Source of the DNA: Flavobacteriaceae bacterium UBA4166
Lineage (GTDB): Bacteria > Bacteroidota > Bacteroidia > Flavobacteriales > Flavobacteriaceae
Length of the DNA: 64,000 nt
Reading direction: 5' to 3'
NCBI GenBank assembly: GCA_002379985.1
Contig: DFVG01000047.1
Coordinates: 103,247 to 167,246 of the forward strand
Below are positions 52,336 through 61,433 of the stretch, piece after piece. The first letter of the stretch is position 1. Each line of letters starts with the position of its first letter. Position numbers and translations under genes: made by a program. The notes beneath the pieces are model-generated. The model did no database searches. It was not told the DNA's origin and worked only from the letters and a program-made list of their open reading frames with translations.

Positions 52336-54129
52336 ATGAAACGACGTTCGGTGCTAAAACGATTTCTTATCTGGCGTTTGCGCCATATTCCGCAGCGGCA
52401 GTTTGTTTTTTTATTGAGCATCGTCGTTGGCTTTCTCTCCGGCGTAGGCGCCGTCTTGATCAAGAACGGAACGCATTTCATTCAACTTTTACTGGAAGGT
52501 GAATTAATAGACACCTACCAAACAGCTTTCTATTTTATTTTTCCGCTCATCGGACTTATACTAACCTATCTCGCCGTAACCTATATCATTCGAACCCCAT
52601 TAACACAAGGTATTCCGGCAACACTGTTTGCGATCTCCAAACGAAAAGGAATCATGAAGCGATTTCAAATGTTTGGAAGTCTCATTACCGCTCCGCTTAC
52701 CGTTGGATTTGGAGGCTCGGTAGGGTTGGAAGGCCCCACGGTCGCAACCGGCGCAGCGATGAGTTCTAATGTATCGCGACTGTTTCATATGGACCAACCT
52801 ACGCGCACCTTATTGATTGGCTGCGCGGCGGCCGGTGCTATGTCCTCTATCTTTAAAGCACCCGTTGCTGCGATCATTTTTGCGGTGGAAGTATTTGCAC
52901 TGGACCTAACATTAACTTCGTTGGTCCCATTACTATTGGCTTCCGTTTCGGCGATTATCACGTCTTATTTTTTCTTCGGAAATGATGTGTTGTTGCCGTT
53001 CCGCATCGAAGAGAGTTTTCAATTACGTGGCCTACCCTATTACATCGCGCTTAGCGTGGTGGCCGCCTTTGTCTCAATCTATTTTACCGAAGCCTACGCG
53101 CGAATACAACGTTTTTTCGAACGGATTGGCTCTCCTCTGAAGCGCTTACTGATTGGAGGCTTAGGCATCGGCGTATTGGTATATTTCATTCCCCCGCTCT
53201 ACGGGGAAGGTTTTGATGTGATCAACAGTTTGGTACAGGGCAATCCTGAACGTGCCTTAGAAAACAACTTCTTTCATTTAGACCTCAGCAGCGTATGGAT
53301 TGTCATCGGACTACTAGCCGGACTTGTACTATTTAAGGTTATTGCAGCCGGATTGACCTTTGGTGCAGGAGGTGTTGGGGGTATTTTCTCTCCTACGCTA
53401 TTTATGGGAAGTATTATGGGGTATTGTTTCGCCCGTACCATCAATGCACTACCCTTCTTGTCGCACCGCATTTCTGAAAGTAATTTCACATTAGTAGGCA
53501 TGACAGGACTGATGGCAGGGGTACTTCATGCACCACTTACGGCGATTTTCCTCATCGCTGAAGTGACCGGAGGCTACGACCTATTTATTCCTTTGATGCT
53601 TACCGCAGCCATATCCTTCAGCATCACCAAACATTTTGTACCACATTCTGTCTATTCTATGGAATTGGGTAAAAAAGGAGAACTCATAACTCATAATAAG
53701 GACCATGCCGTACTCACCTTTATGGACCTAAGTCGTGTGATAGAGACCAATTTTGTGGTAGTACATTCAGACATGTTGCTAAAAGATATTGTTTCCGAAG
53801 CGATTGTTAAGTCAAATCGAAATATTTTTCCAGTGGTAGATCGAGAATCCAAAGCATTGGAAGGTATCATTTTAATGGATGACTTGCGCCCTATCATGTT
53901 TGAACAGAAGTTGTATGAAGAAATAAGTGCTTCGGAACTCATGCAACATCCTCCTGAAATTATTATCTTGGGAGAAGACCGAATGACCGATGTAATGCAA
54001 AAGTTTCAGAATACAGGAGCTTGGAACCTACCGGTAGTATCAGAAAATAAATACTATGGCTTTGTTTCTAAGTCGAAATTACTCACGGCCTATCGCCGAA
54101 AATTAATTGCTTTTTCAGGAAGAACATGA
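52336..54129 (+). CDS. CLC-family chloride channel/antiporter with C-terminal CBS domains
   Basis: A 597-residue membrane protein. The CLC signatures are visible: LTQGIPA (first selectivity loop, Ser replaced by Gln), GGSVGLEGPTVATGAA with the gating glutamate in GLEGP, and GGIFSPTLFMGSIMGY. About 430 residues form the membrane domain; the rest is a cytoplasmic pair of CBS domains (TFMDLSRVIETNFVVVHSD and SASELMQHPPEIIILGED), common regulatory modules that bind adenine nucleotides. It moves chloride, possibly coupled to protons. The stop codon overlaps the next ATG (ATGA). Confidence 0.94.
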   Translation: MKRRSVLKRFLIWRLRHIPQRQFVFLLSIVVGFLSGVGAVLIKNGTHFIQLLLEGELIDTYQTAFYFIFPLIGLILTYLAVTYIIRTPLTQGIPATLFAISKRKGIMKRFQMFGSLITAPLTVGFGGSVGLEGPTVATGAAMSSNVSRLFHMDQPTRTLLIGCAAAGAMSSIFKAPVAAIIFAVEVFALDLTLTSLVPLLLASVSAIITSYFFFGNDVLLPFRIEESFQLRGLPYYIALSVVAAFVSIYFTEAYARIQRFFERIGSPLKRLLIGGLGIGVLVYFIPPLYGEGFDVINSLVQGNPERALENNFFHLDLSSVWIVIGLLAGLVLFKVIAAGLTFGAGGVGGIFSPTLFMGSIMGYCFARTINALPFLSHRISESNFTLVGMTGLMAGVLHAPLTAIFLIAEVTGGYDLFIPLMLTAAISFSITKHFVPHSVYSMELGKKGELITHNKDHAVLTFMDLSRVIETNFVVVHSDMLLKDIVSEAIVKSNRNIFPVVDRESKALEGIILMDDLRPIMFEQKLYEEISASELMQHPPEIIILGEDRMTDVMQKFQNTGAWNLPVVSENKYYGFVSKSKLLTAYRRKLIAFSGRT

Positions 54130-54371
54130 GAATTGTCTTAATTGTATTGATCGTTTTAATCGCGGGAGGAACTTGTTTCGGGTTCTATATTCGTCCTGAA
54201 GACTATCGATTGGGCGAGCTTTGTATCGGTATTTCTATTGCCTCCCTGTTTTTTCTTTGGATGCCACTTTTTATCTTTCATCGGTGGCGGAAACGTAGCT
54301 TTAAGGACTATATGTTGACCAAAGAAAATATCGATAAGATGCGCGATGAAGGACGAAAGAAAAATCTGTAA
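54126..54371 (+). CDS. Small two-TM protein coupled to the CLC channel
   Basis: An 81-residue protein with two hydrophobic helices (about 3-21 and 33-52) and a cytoplasmic, strongly basic C-terminus (RWRKRSFKDYMLTKENIDKM). Its ATG overlaps the CLC stop by four bases, so the two are translated together. I do not recognise a family. A subunit or modulator role for the channel is an inference from the coupling alone. Confidence 0.78.
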   Translation: MRIVLIVLIVLIAGGTCFGFYIRPEDYRLGELCIGISIASLFFLWMPLFIFHRWRKRSFKDYMLTKENIDKMRDEGRKKNL

Positions 54372-54468
54372 ATCAGGCAGTTTTTTCAAAATAGTTACGT
54401 TTTGGTAACCTACCGCTCAATATTTACCGTACCTTTACGCCCTATTATTAATTATTATTTTTTTTACA

Positions 54469-54666
54469 ATGGAAGGAACAGTAAAGTTTTTTAACGAATC
54501 TAAAGGCTACGGCTTTATCACCAACGACGAAACCGGAAAAGACATCTTTGTACACGTTACAGGATTAAACGGGGAAGCGCTTAACGAAGGTGACAGAGTT
54601 GAGTATGTAGAAGAAGAAGGACGAAAAGGAATGGTAGCCGGGCAAGTGCGCGTAATCCACGATTAA
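54469..54666 (+). CDS. Cold-shock domain protein (CspA family)
   Basis: A 65-residue single cold-shock domain that binds single-stranded RNA/DNA and acts as an RNA chaperone. RNP1 is KGYGFITND and RNP2 is DIFVHVT; the N-terminal MEGTVKFFNESKGYG is canonical. Whether it is induced by cold cannot be told. The 5' leader is AT-rich with a TACCTTTA box at 54430-54437. A terminator hairpin follows directly. Confidence 0.97.
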   Translation: MEGTVKFFNESKGYGFITNDETGKDIFVHVTGLNGEALNEGDRVEYVEEEGRKGMVAGQVRVIHD

Positions 54667-54693
54667 GACATATATATCTTACCAATCGATTAC

Positions 54694-54722
54694 AAACCCT
54701 CCCAATTTGGAGGGTTTTTTTA
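54694..54722. terminator. Terminator between the cold-shock gene and tadA
   Basis: AAACCCTCC (54694-54702) with GGAGGGTTT (54709-54717), followed by TTTT; it serves the cold-shock gene and, on the other strand, lies next to the tadA stop. Confidence 0.85.
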
Positions 54723-55172
54723 TTAATTAAGGTTTCGTTTTTCAATAAAGAACTGCGTGAGCAATCTACTGGCTTCTTCTTCCATGACCCCTCCCTCGAG
54801 CGTTGTTTTTGGATGCAAGTTGGTATTCATGGCAATGCACCCTCGTTGTTCATCTCTAGCGCCGTAGACAATTCTTGAAATCTGACTCCAAAATAAGGCG
54901 CCTGCACACATTTGGCAAGGTTCTATAGTGACGTACAACGTACATCCTTGTAGATATTTCCCACCTAAATAATTGGCAGCTGCAGTAATGGCCTGCATTT
55001 CGGCATGAGCGGTAACGTCATTCAAGGTTTCGGTTAGATTATGCGCACGTGCTATGATCTGATTGTCAATGGCAATGACAGCACCAATGGGGATTTCTCC
55101 TTGATCATACGCAGTCGCTGCTTCCTGCAACGCTCGTTTCATAAAATAGGTATCATCAAAAGGCTGAATCAT
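54723..55172 (-). CDS. tadA: tRNA-specific adenosine deaminase (TadA family)
   Basis: A 149-residue zinc-dependent deaminase. The zinc ligands and catalytic glutamate are in AHAEMQAI and EPCQMCAGAL; the following RIVYGARDEQRGC matches TadA rather than cytidine deaminases. It converts A34 to inosine in tRNA-Arg(ACG), an essential modification. A guanine deaminase is the main alternative in this superfamily, but the GARDEQRG region favours TadA. The gene is divergent from dxs. Confidence 0.9.
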   Translation of the reverse strand: MIQPFDDTYFMKRALQEAATAYDQGEIPIGAVIAIDNQIIARAHNLTETLNDVTAHAEMQAITAAANYLGGKYLQGCTLYVTIEPCQMCAGALFWSQISRIVYGARDEQRGCIAMNTNLHPKTTLEGGVMEEEASRLLTQFFIEKRNLN

Positions 55173-55233
55173 GCCCTAAAGATACAGGGTTTTTTGTTGC
55201 GAGCGATGCATCGTTTTTCGCTTCTGAATACGC

Positions 55234-55241
55234 TATCTTTG
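55234..55241 (+). promoter_or_regulatory. -7 box of dxs
   Basis: TATCTTTG, full match to TAnnTTTG. It ends only 4 nt before the GTG start of dxs, so transcription would begin at or just inside the start codon. The -33 region is T-rich (TTTTTCG near 55214). Confidence 0.55.
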
Positions 55242-55245
55242 CTAG

Positions 55246-57030
55246 GTGTCTAAATCGCTGTTACATACTATTACCCTGCCTGAAGATTTGCGAACCTTGT
55301 CCCAAGAGGAGCTTCCAAAACTTGCCGAAGAACTACGGGATTTTATTATTGAAGTAGTGGCCACCAAAGAAGGGCATTTGGGCGCCAGTCTAGGCGTGGT
55401 AGAACTCACCATTGCTCTGCATTACCTGTTTAACACGCCCGAAGATAAATTAGTTTGGGATGTAGGACACCAAGCCTACGGCCATAAGATCTTAACAGGC
55501 CGAAGAGCTCAATTTCACACCAACCGACAATTAGGTGGCATCAGTGGTTTTCCGAAGCGAGCCGAAAGCGAATACGATACCTTTGGCACCGGACACAGCA
55601 GTACGGCCATCTCGGCCGCATTAGGCATGGCCACCGCAGCAAGACTTCAAGGAAATGACAAACGACAACATATTGCCGTGGTAGGGGATGCCTCTATTGC
55701 CAGTGGTATGGCTTTCGAAGCGTTAAATCATGCCGGTGTGAGCAACGCTAATCTACTGGTGATCTTAAATGATAATGCCATTGGGATCGATCCTAGCGTA
55801 GGTGCCTTGAAAGAATATTTTTTACAAGCTACGTTGGAAAAGAACGCGAAGCAGAATTCGGTTTTTGAAGCCTTTAATTTCGAATATTCCGGGCCCATTG
55901 ACGGGCATGATCTTCCTGCTTTGCTTTCAGAATTAAACCGACTCAAAAATTTAAACGGCCCAAGACTGCTACACATCATTACCAAAAAAGGAAAAGGCTT
56001 AAAACAAGCGGAAGAACATCAAGTAACGTATCACGCGCCTGGAAAGTTTGATGCCAAAACAGGCGACCTCCTTCCGAAGCAACAAGAAAACCTACCCCCA
56101 AAATTTCAAGATGTTTTTGGAAAAACACTGGTTACCCTCGCTAAAACCAATGAAAAAATAGTAGGAATAACCCCTGCGATGCCTACGGGCAGCTCCCTTA
56201 AATTTATGATGGAAGCGTTCCCAGATCGTGCCTTCGATGTAGGCATCGCCGAACAACATGCCGTTACCTTTGCGGCCGGACTCGCCACCCAAGGAATGAT
56301 CGTGTTTTGTAATATCTATTCAACGTTTTTACAACGCGCGTATGACCAAGTAATCCATGATGTGTGCTTGCAAAATCTTCCGGTGATCTTTTGTTTGGAT
56401 CGCGCAGGTTTGGTGGGTCAAGACGGAGCTACCCATCACGGCATCTTCGATATCGCAGCCTTGAGGTGTATTCCGAATCTAATGGTTTGCGCTCCGCGGA
56501 ATGAAATCGAGCTACAAAACATTATGTACACAGCGCAGTTAGGCCTAGAACACCCCATCGCGATTCGCTATCCACGCGGTCGTGGGACCCTAGTGGATTG
56601 GGAGCAAGGTTTTAAAAGCGTCTCTTTAGGAAAAGGAATCTGTCTTCAGTCGGGAACTGATATCGCCATTCTTTCTATCGGAACCATGGCTGTGAATGTT
56701 TCCGAAGCGATTAAAAAAACCCAAAAACCGGAAGCTATTAGCCATTATGATCTTCGATTTATAAAACCCTTAGATGAGGCCTTACTTCATAAGATTTTCA
56801 AACAATATAAAACAATTGTTACCGTGGAAGATGGTGTTGTCAAAGGAGGTTTCGGAAGTGCTATTGCTGAATTTGCCAGCGCACATCATTATCATCATCC
56901 GATTAGGATTCTTGGGATCCCTGATGTCTTTCCGGAGCACGGTTCCGTAGAAGAACTTCAAGAGCAATGCGGTATCTCCTCGCAAGCGATTTCAAGAACG
57001 CTGAACGAGCTACTTACAACTGTCCGTTAA
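55246..57030 (+). CDS. dxs: 1-deoxy-D-xylulose-5-phosphate synthase
   Basis: A 594-residue thiamine-diphosphate enzyme that condenses pyruvate and glyceraldehyde 3-phosphate, the first step of the MEP isoprenoid pathway. Visible: LLHTITLPEDLRTLSQEELP at the N-terminus, KEGHLGASLGVVELTIALHY, GTGHSSTAISAALGMA, the ThDP block VVGDASIASGMAFEALNHAG, and the second half GLVGQDGATHHGIFDIA. Start codon is GTG 55246: the conserved N-terminus begins at once and no ATG or TTG precedes it usefully. The 3' end overlaps the convergent dgt gene by 17 nt. Confidence 0.97.
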   Translation: MSKSLLHTITLPEDLRTLSQEELPKLAEELRDFIIEVVATKEGHLGASLGVVELTIALHYLFNTPEDKLVWDVGHQAYGHKILTGRRAQFHTNRQLGGISGFPKRAESEYDTFGTGHSSTAISAALGMATAARLQGNDKRQHIAVVGDASIASGMAFEALNHAGVSNANLLVILNDNAIGIDPSVGALKEYFLQATLEKNAKQNSVFEAFNFEYSGPIDGHDLPALLSELNRLKNLNGPRLLHIITKKGKGLKQAEEHQVTYHAPGKFDAKTGDLLPKQQENLPPKFQDVFGKTLVTLAKTNEKIVGITPAMPTGSSLKFMMEAFPDRAFDVGIAEQHAVTFAAGLATQGMIVFCNIYSTFLQRAYDQVIHDVCLQNLPVIFCLDRAGLVGQDGATHHGIFDIAALRCIPNLMVCAPRNEIELQNIMYTAQLGLEHPIAIRYPRGRGTLVDWEQGFKSVSLGKGICLQSGTDIAILSIGTMAVNVSEAIKKTQKPEAISHYDLRFIKPLDEALLHKIFKQYKTIVTVEDGVVKGGFGSAIAEFASAHHYHHPIRILGIPDVFPEHGSVEELQEQCGISSQAISRTLNELLTTVR

Positions 57031-58354
57031 GACGTTGATACAATTGCAAGGCATTGCCGTCAGTAAGTCGTGAAACGTAGTGGCAACTTTTCATAAGAAA
57101 TTCATAGACACTGTCATTCCGATTCAGCTCTCCGTCAAAAGAATGTAACAACAAACGATCGTAGTGCCGCTCCTCCCCGTTTTGATAACGCTCAAAAGCC
57201 ATCGTATAAGCGTCTAACAATTCAGAAAGCATTTTGTACCCGGCAATTTCTTTATCGATGACCTCCTGACTTTGATATACTTTTTCAACACTAATTTTTA
57301 TGATATCATCAATTTGTGCTTTGTAAGAACTTTTATCGAGCAATGCTTCGGAAAAAGTTCCAGCTAGAATCGCCTCTTCGTGAGTTACAAACACTTCAAC
57401 AGCTTCCTGAATAAGCGTGTTAACGGCTAAAGAACGCAAATAGGCCAAGCGATCAGATACTTTGGTGAGAGCGTGGTATTTTTCGGTTTGAATTCGATTT
57501 TGCACCAACTTGATCAAATACTCAAGTGCAAATTCTTCTTCGATCAAGCCAAGGTTGATACCATCTTCAAAATCAATAATGGTATAACAAATATCATCGG
57601 CAGCTTCTACGAGGTACGTTAATGGATGTCGGGCGTAGCCTTTCGGCGAATCAGAGGCACGTGATAATAATCCTAGTTCTTCAGCCACTTCTTGAAAGAA
57701 CGGCAGGTCTTTCTGAAAAACTCCAAACTTTTTATCCGCAATATGAGCGGTGGGCTTTACAGGAAGCGACGGCTTTGGGTATTTCATAAACGCGCCCAAA
57801 GTGGCATAGGACAGTCGGAGTCCGCCTTGCACGCCATGCTTTGTTTCGGTGAGCATTTTAAAGCCATTGGCATTCCCTTCAAAAGCGACGAGATCTTGAT
57901 ATTCAGCGGCCGCTAGTTCGGCTTTAAAGCGTTTGCCATTTCCGTTACGGAAAAAATCTCCAATGGCTTTTTCACCGCTATGCCCAAAAGGGGGGTTCCC
58001 TATATCATGGGCCAGTGCAGCCGCAGCCACGATGGCCCCAAAATCATTGAATCGATAGCCAAGTGTTGAAGCCAAATGCGGGTGCTTCTCTAAGATCGCT
58101 TTTCCGGCGGCTCTTCCCAACGATCTTCCCACCACAGAAACCTCTAAACTGTGGGTTAAGCGAGTATGAACAAAGGATGTTTTCGACAATGGGATGACTT
58201 GGGTCTTGTCTTGTAAACTTCGGAAGGCAGACGAAAAAATGATACGGTCGTAATCTACTTCAAAACCAAGACGCGTCTCATCTTGTTCAATACGAAGGCG
58301 TTTGTTGGAATCTCCTTGTCTTTTCAAGGATAAAAGTTGTTCCCATTGCATCAT
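57014..58354 (-). CDS. dgt: Deoxyguanosinetriphosphate triphosphohydrolase (dGTPase)
   Basis: A 446-residue HD-domain enzyme that hydrolyses dNTPs to nucleoside and tripolyphosphate. Signatures: RIIFSSAFRSLQDKTQV, THSLEVSVVGRSLGR (first His of the metal site), LAHDIGNPPFGHSGEKAI (HD motif) and YLVEAADDICYTIID downstream. Start: the frame runs 27 codons further upstream without conserved sequence; ATG at 58354 (or the next codon, 58351), giving MMQWEQLLSLKRQG, is preferred. The end overlaps dxs by 17 nt in convergent orientation, a natural antisense arrangement. Confidence 0.94.
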   Translation of the reverse strand: MMQWEQLLSLKRQGDSNKRLRIEQDETRLGFEVDYDRIIFSSAFRSLQDKTQVIPLSKTSFVHTRLTHSLEVSVVGRSLGRAAGKAILEKHPHLASTLGYRFNDFGAIVAAAALAHDIGNPPFGHSGEKAIGDFFRNGNGKRFKAELAAAEYQDLVAFEGNANGFKMLTETKHGVQGGLRLSYATLGAFMKYPKPSLPVKPTAHIADKKFGVFQKDLPFFQEVAEELGLLSRASDSPKGYARHPLTYLVEAADDICYTIIDFEDGINLGLIEEEFALEYLIKLVQNRIQTEKYHALTKVSDRLAYLRSLAVNTLIQEAVEVFVTHEEAILAGTFSEALLDKSSYKAQIDDIIKISVEKVYQSQEVIDKEIAGYKMLSELLDAYTMAFERYQNGEERHYDRLLLHSFDGELNRNDSVYEFLMKSCHYVSRLTDGNALQLYQRLNGQL

Positions 58355-58429
58355 AAACAGCAGCGATTTAAAGCGGCAAGATACTGATTTCGGAAGGACT
58401 CCGCTCGAAATCGATTTCGAAATTCGTAT

Positions 58430-58490
58430 TAACATTTACATAACCTTAATGTTATGTAACATTAATCTGCGGTTAACAGCACCTTTACAT
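58430..58490 (+). promoter_or_regulatory. Pho-box-like 11-bp repeat array upstream of the TonB receptor
   Basis: Hexamers in one 11-bp register: TAACAT (58430), TAACCT (58441), TTATGT (58452), TAATCT (58463), TAACAG (58474), TTACAT (58485). The first two give TAACATTTACATAAC, found identically at 63138. Superimposed is a perfect 9-bp inverted repeat TTAATGTTA/TAACATTAA (58446-58454 and 58457-58465). The array ends about 8 nt before a near -7 box (CATCTTTG, 58499-58506) that lacks a -33 partner, which fits an activator-dependent promoter. Tandem 11-bp TTAACA-type repeats are the layout of PhoP sites in Bacillus; the regulator here is unproven. Confidence 0.55.
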
Positions 58491-58528
58491 TGTGTGTTCA
58501 TCTTTGCCACAAGAAATTAAGCATCGAA

Positions 58529-61405
58529 ATGAAACACTTTTTTACTGTTATATTTTTAGGACTCGCGTCACTCACATTTGCTCAAGGAACCGGTTCTATT
58601 GTAGGTCAGTTGACCGATAAAGATTACAATAATGAGCCCTTACCGTTCGCAAATGTACTTATAAAAGATACAGCAAAGGGAACGACTTCTGACATTGACG
58701 GATTGTACGCCCTTGAAAATTTAAGTCCGGGTACCTATACCGTGGTGTATAGTTTTGTAGGATATGAAACGGTAGAGATTGATAATATTACGGTAGAAGC
58801 CAATCGCGTGACTACGATAAATGTACCCATGGGCGCTAGTGCAGCTGCCTTGGACGAAGTGGTGATCACTACCACTAGAAGAAGAGATAGTGAAGTAGCC
58901 TTGTTATTAGAACAGAAAAAAGCGACCACCATTGTACAAAGCATTGGTGCCGAAGAACTTGCTCGAAAAGGAGTAGATAATGCCGCAGCAGCGGTCGCTC
59001 AGATTTCCGGAATTAGCCAACAGCAGGGAAGCAGCGAAGTATTTGTTAGAGGGTTGGGAGATCGTTATCAGAACACGACGATGAACGGTCTGTCCCTTCC
59101 ATCTAATGATGTGAACAAGAAGAACATCAACCTAGAATTGTTCCCGTCAGAGATCATCGAGAGCGTTGCTGTAAGTAAGGCTTTCTCCAGCTATTTTTAT
59201 GGCGACTTTAGTGCGGGTAATGTAAATATTACTTCCAAAGAATACACAGGGTCGGGATATTTGGCAATTTCTTCAGGTTCAGGATTTAACTCCAGTGCTA
59301 TCGGAGAGAATTTCCTGCGCAGTGAAGGCCCTAGCTATTTTGGTTTCTACAACCGTTATGACAACAACCCTTTTGCTATTGTTTTATCGCATGGGGTAGA
59401 TCCTCAAGAGGCTTCTTCACCAATTCCTTTTAATGGAGCGATTGAAGGGGGATATTCTTTCAATATTGACGACAATCAACGTTTGAGTTTCTTCGGAACG
59501 GCTTCGTTTACTAACAATTATTTCTATTCTGAATTTGAAGCCGTAGATTTTACCAACGACGTAAAATTGCGTTTCCCGAATGGGGAAGAATTTGAATATA
59601 CTACCAACACTTCGGCGTTAGCCTCGATCATCTATAACAATGTAAGTGGGCAAAAAATAAAGTTCACTTCCTTATACTCCAATACCTCTAAAGACGAAGC
59701 GTCTTTCTTCGGAATTGGCGGACAAGGATTTAACCGAGACGGATTTAGTGGAAACGGTGACGGAGGTTTTTACCAATCGAATGTTCAGTTTGATCAAGAC
59801 ATGATCTTTGTAAACCAATTGAACGGTACGCACACACTTTCTGAAAATTGGTTGGCCGACTGGGGAATTGGTTTCAACAAAGTATTCTCAGACCAACCAG
59901 ACAGAAGACGTTTGTCGTTAGAAGACTACCAATTCTTCTTAGATGATGACCCAAATACCAACGCCATTTTCTACGATAACATCGCTTTTGATAACCAGCG
60001 GTATTTCCAAAGTATCGAAGATGACGAATTGAACAGTTATCTGAACCTAAACTATAAGTTTTCTGAAGCGGTAAATGTGACTGTTGGATACAACGGACGA
60101 AGAAAAGAGCGTCGTTTCAATAACTGGCGTTACGGATATGAAATTTTAGACAAGAATGCGAATCCGGTGGTGGATCCGCTGAACTTAGACGATTTCTTCT
60201 TTGTTTCCAATTTCAATGTCCCTGAAGGTTCCGGATTATGGAACTTGCGTGTGGCGCGACAGCCGCTTGGTTTGGATGAGGTTCTTGGACTTACCAACGT
60301 ACCGCAAGCATACGAAAACACCTATCGTGGAAACTTAGACATTCATGCCGGACTCGCAACGGCTGATATTCAAGTAGGGAAATTCCTATTTGTCCCCGGA
60401 CTTCGCTTAGAGAACTGGTCGCAATCAGTAACCTACGATGTAATTAACCCGGTTCCCGGAGACCCTGGTTTCCGTACCGTAACAGAAAACCTATTGTTCC
60501 CAAGTTTGAACATCAAGTATGCGTTGAACGAAGACATGAACCTTCGTTTATCGGGAAGCCGTACTGCCTCTTATCCTGAATTTAAAGAGGCTGCCAACTT
60601 TGTGTACGAAGAAGTAACACAACGAATTGGAGGTAACCCGGATGTTCTTGGTAAAGCAGACGGAACCGGAGCGAGCTATTCTGATATCTTAAATGCAGAT
60701 TTTAAATACGAATGGTTTCCAACACGTGGAGAACTCGTTGCGCTAAGTGTTTTTGCAAAAACCATTCAAGACCCTATTAACCGAGTGGTAGCGACCGATG
60801 CTACCGGTACTCAACGTTATTTCCGTACAGGAGATCAAGCGGAAGTATATGGTGTGGAATTAGAAGTTCGTAAGCACTTATTATTAGATGCCGATGAGAA
60901 TCCATTGATCACCATTGGAGGTAACTTTGCGTATACCGACACCAAACAAGGCCTCAAAGATATTTCTACGGCCGATGGGTTTACCTTCGGAACCTCTTTT
61001 AGTCGTACCGAAGATGAATTGGAAGGCGCTTCTGCTGTTATCGCAAACGCCGATTTAAATTACTCGCCAACCTTTGGAACGTACAAACCAAAAGCTACGG
61101 TTGCCTTCTCTTATTTCTCAGACCGAATCTTTGCTTTGGGAAGTGGTGACTTAGGAAACATTGTTGAAAAATCGGTTCCAAGTTTGAACTTTATTTGGAG
61201 AAACTCATTTGGTGAGCATTTTGAAGCTAACTTAAGCGTAAAAAATATATTGAACCCTGAAATTAAAAGGGTTCGTGAAAACACCGGAGCTGAAGGAAGT
61301 GTCTTATTAGCACCCTTTGGCTTGGTAGACAACAATGGGGATGTAACCCTATTAAACTATACTCGTGGCGTCAGCTTCGGATTAACACTTAAATACAAAA
61401 TATAA
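58529..61405 (+). CDS. TonB-dependent receptor with carboxypeptidase-regulatory-like N-terminal domain
   Basis: A 958-residue outer-membrane receptor. After the signal peptide (MKHFFTVIFLGLASLTFAQ) comes a CarboxypepD_reg-like domain (about 20-110: GSIVGQLTDKDYNNEPLPFA, then SFVGYETVEIDNITVEAN). The plug follows (SIGAEELARKGVDNAAAAVAQ, VFVRGLGDRYQNTTMNGLSLPS), then a long barrel ending in NYTRGVSFGLTLKYKI. It imports a substrate across the outer membrane using ExbB/ExbD/TonB energy. There is no SusD partner; instead a lipoprotein with a beta-helix-like body follows after 28 bp. The repeat array upstream and a downstream phosphate permease suggest phosphate-linked regulation. ATG 58529 begins the signal; an upstream in-frame start is ignored. 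Confidence 0.92.
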   Translation: MKHFFTVIFLGLASLTFAQGTGSIVGQLTDKDYNNEPLPFANVLIKDTAKGTTSDIDGLYALENLSPGTYTVVYSFVGYETVEIDNITVEANRVTTINVPMGASAAALDEVVITTTRRRDSEVALLLEQKKATTIVQSIGAEELARKGVDNAAAAVAQISGISQQQGSSEVFVRGLGDRYQNTTMNGLSLPSNDVNKKNINLELFPSEIIESVAVSKAFSSYFYGDFSAGNVNITSKEYTGSGYLAISSGSGFNSSAIGENFLRSEGPSYFGFYNRYDNNPFAIVLSHGVDPQEASSPIPFNGAIEGGYSFNIDDNQRLSFFGTASFTNNYFYSEFEAVDFTNDVKLRFPNGEEFEYTTNTSALASIIYNNVSGQKIKFTSLYSNTSKDEASFFGIGGQGFNRDGFSGNGDGGFYQSNVQFDQDMIFVNQLNGTHTLSENWLADWGIGFNKVFSDQPDRRRLSLEDYQFFLDDDPNTNAIFYDNIAFDNQRYFQSIEDDELNSYLNLNYKFSEAVNVTVGYNGRRKERRFNNWRYGYEILDKNANPVVDPLNLDDFFFVSNFNVPEGSGLWNLRVARQPLGLDEVLGLTNVPQAYENTYRGNLDIHAGLATADIQVGKFLFVPGLRLENWSQSVTYDVINPVPGDPGFRTVTENLLFPSLNIKYALNEDMNLRLSGSRTASYPEFKEAANFVYEEVTQRIGGNPDVLGKADGTGASYSDILNADFKYEWFPTRGELVALSVFAKTIQDPINRVVATDATGTQRYFRTGDQAEVYGVELEVRKHLLLDADENPLITIGGNFAYTDTKQGLKDISTADGFTFGTSFSRTEDELEGASAVIANADLNYSPTFGTYKPKATVAFSYFSDRIFALGSGDLGNIVEKSVPSLNFIWRNSFGEHFEANLSVKNILNPEIKRVRENTGAEGSVLLAPFGLVDNNGDVTLLNYTRGVSFGLTLKYKI

Positions 61406-61433
61406 CAATTAATTACTTATTTAAATTCACGCA

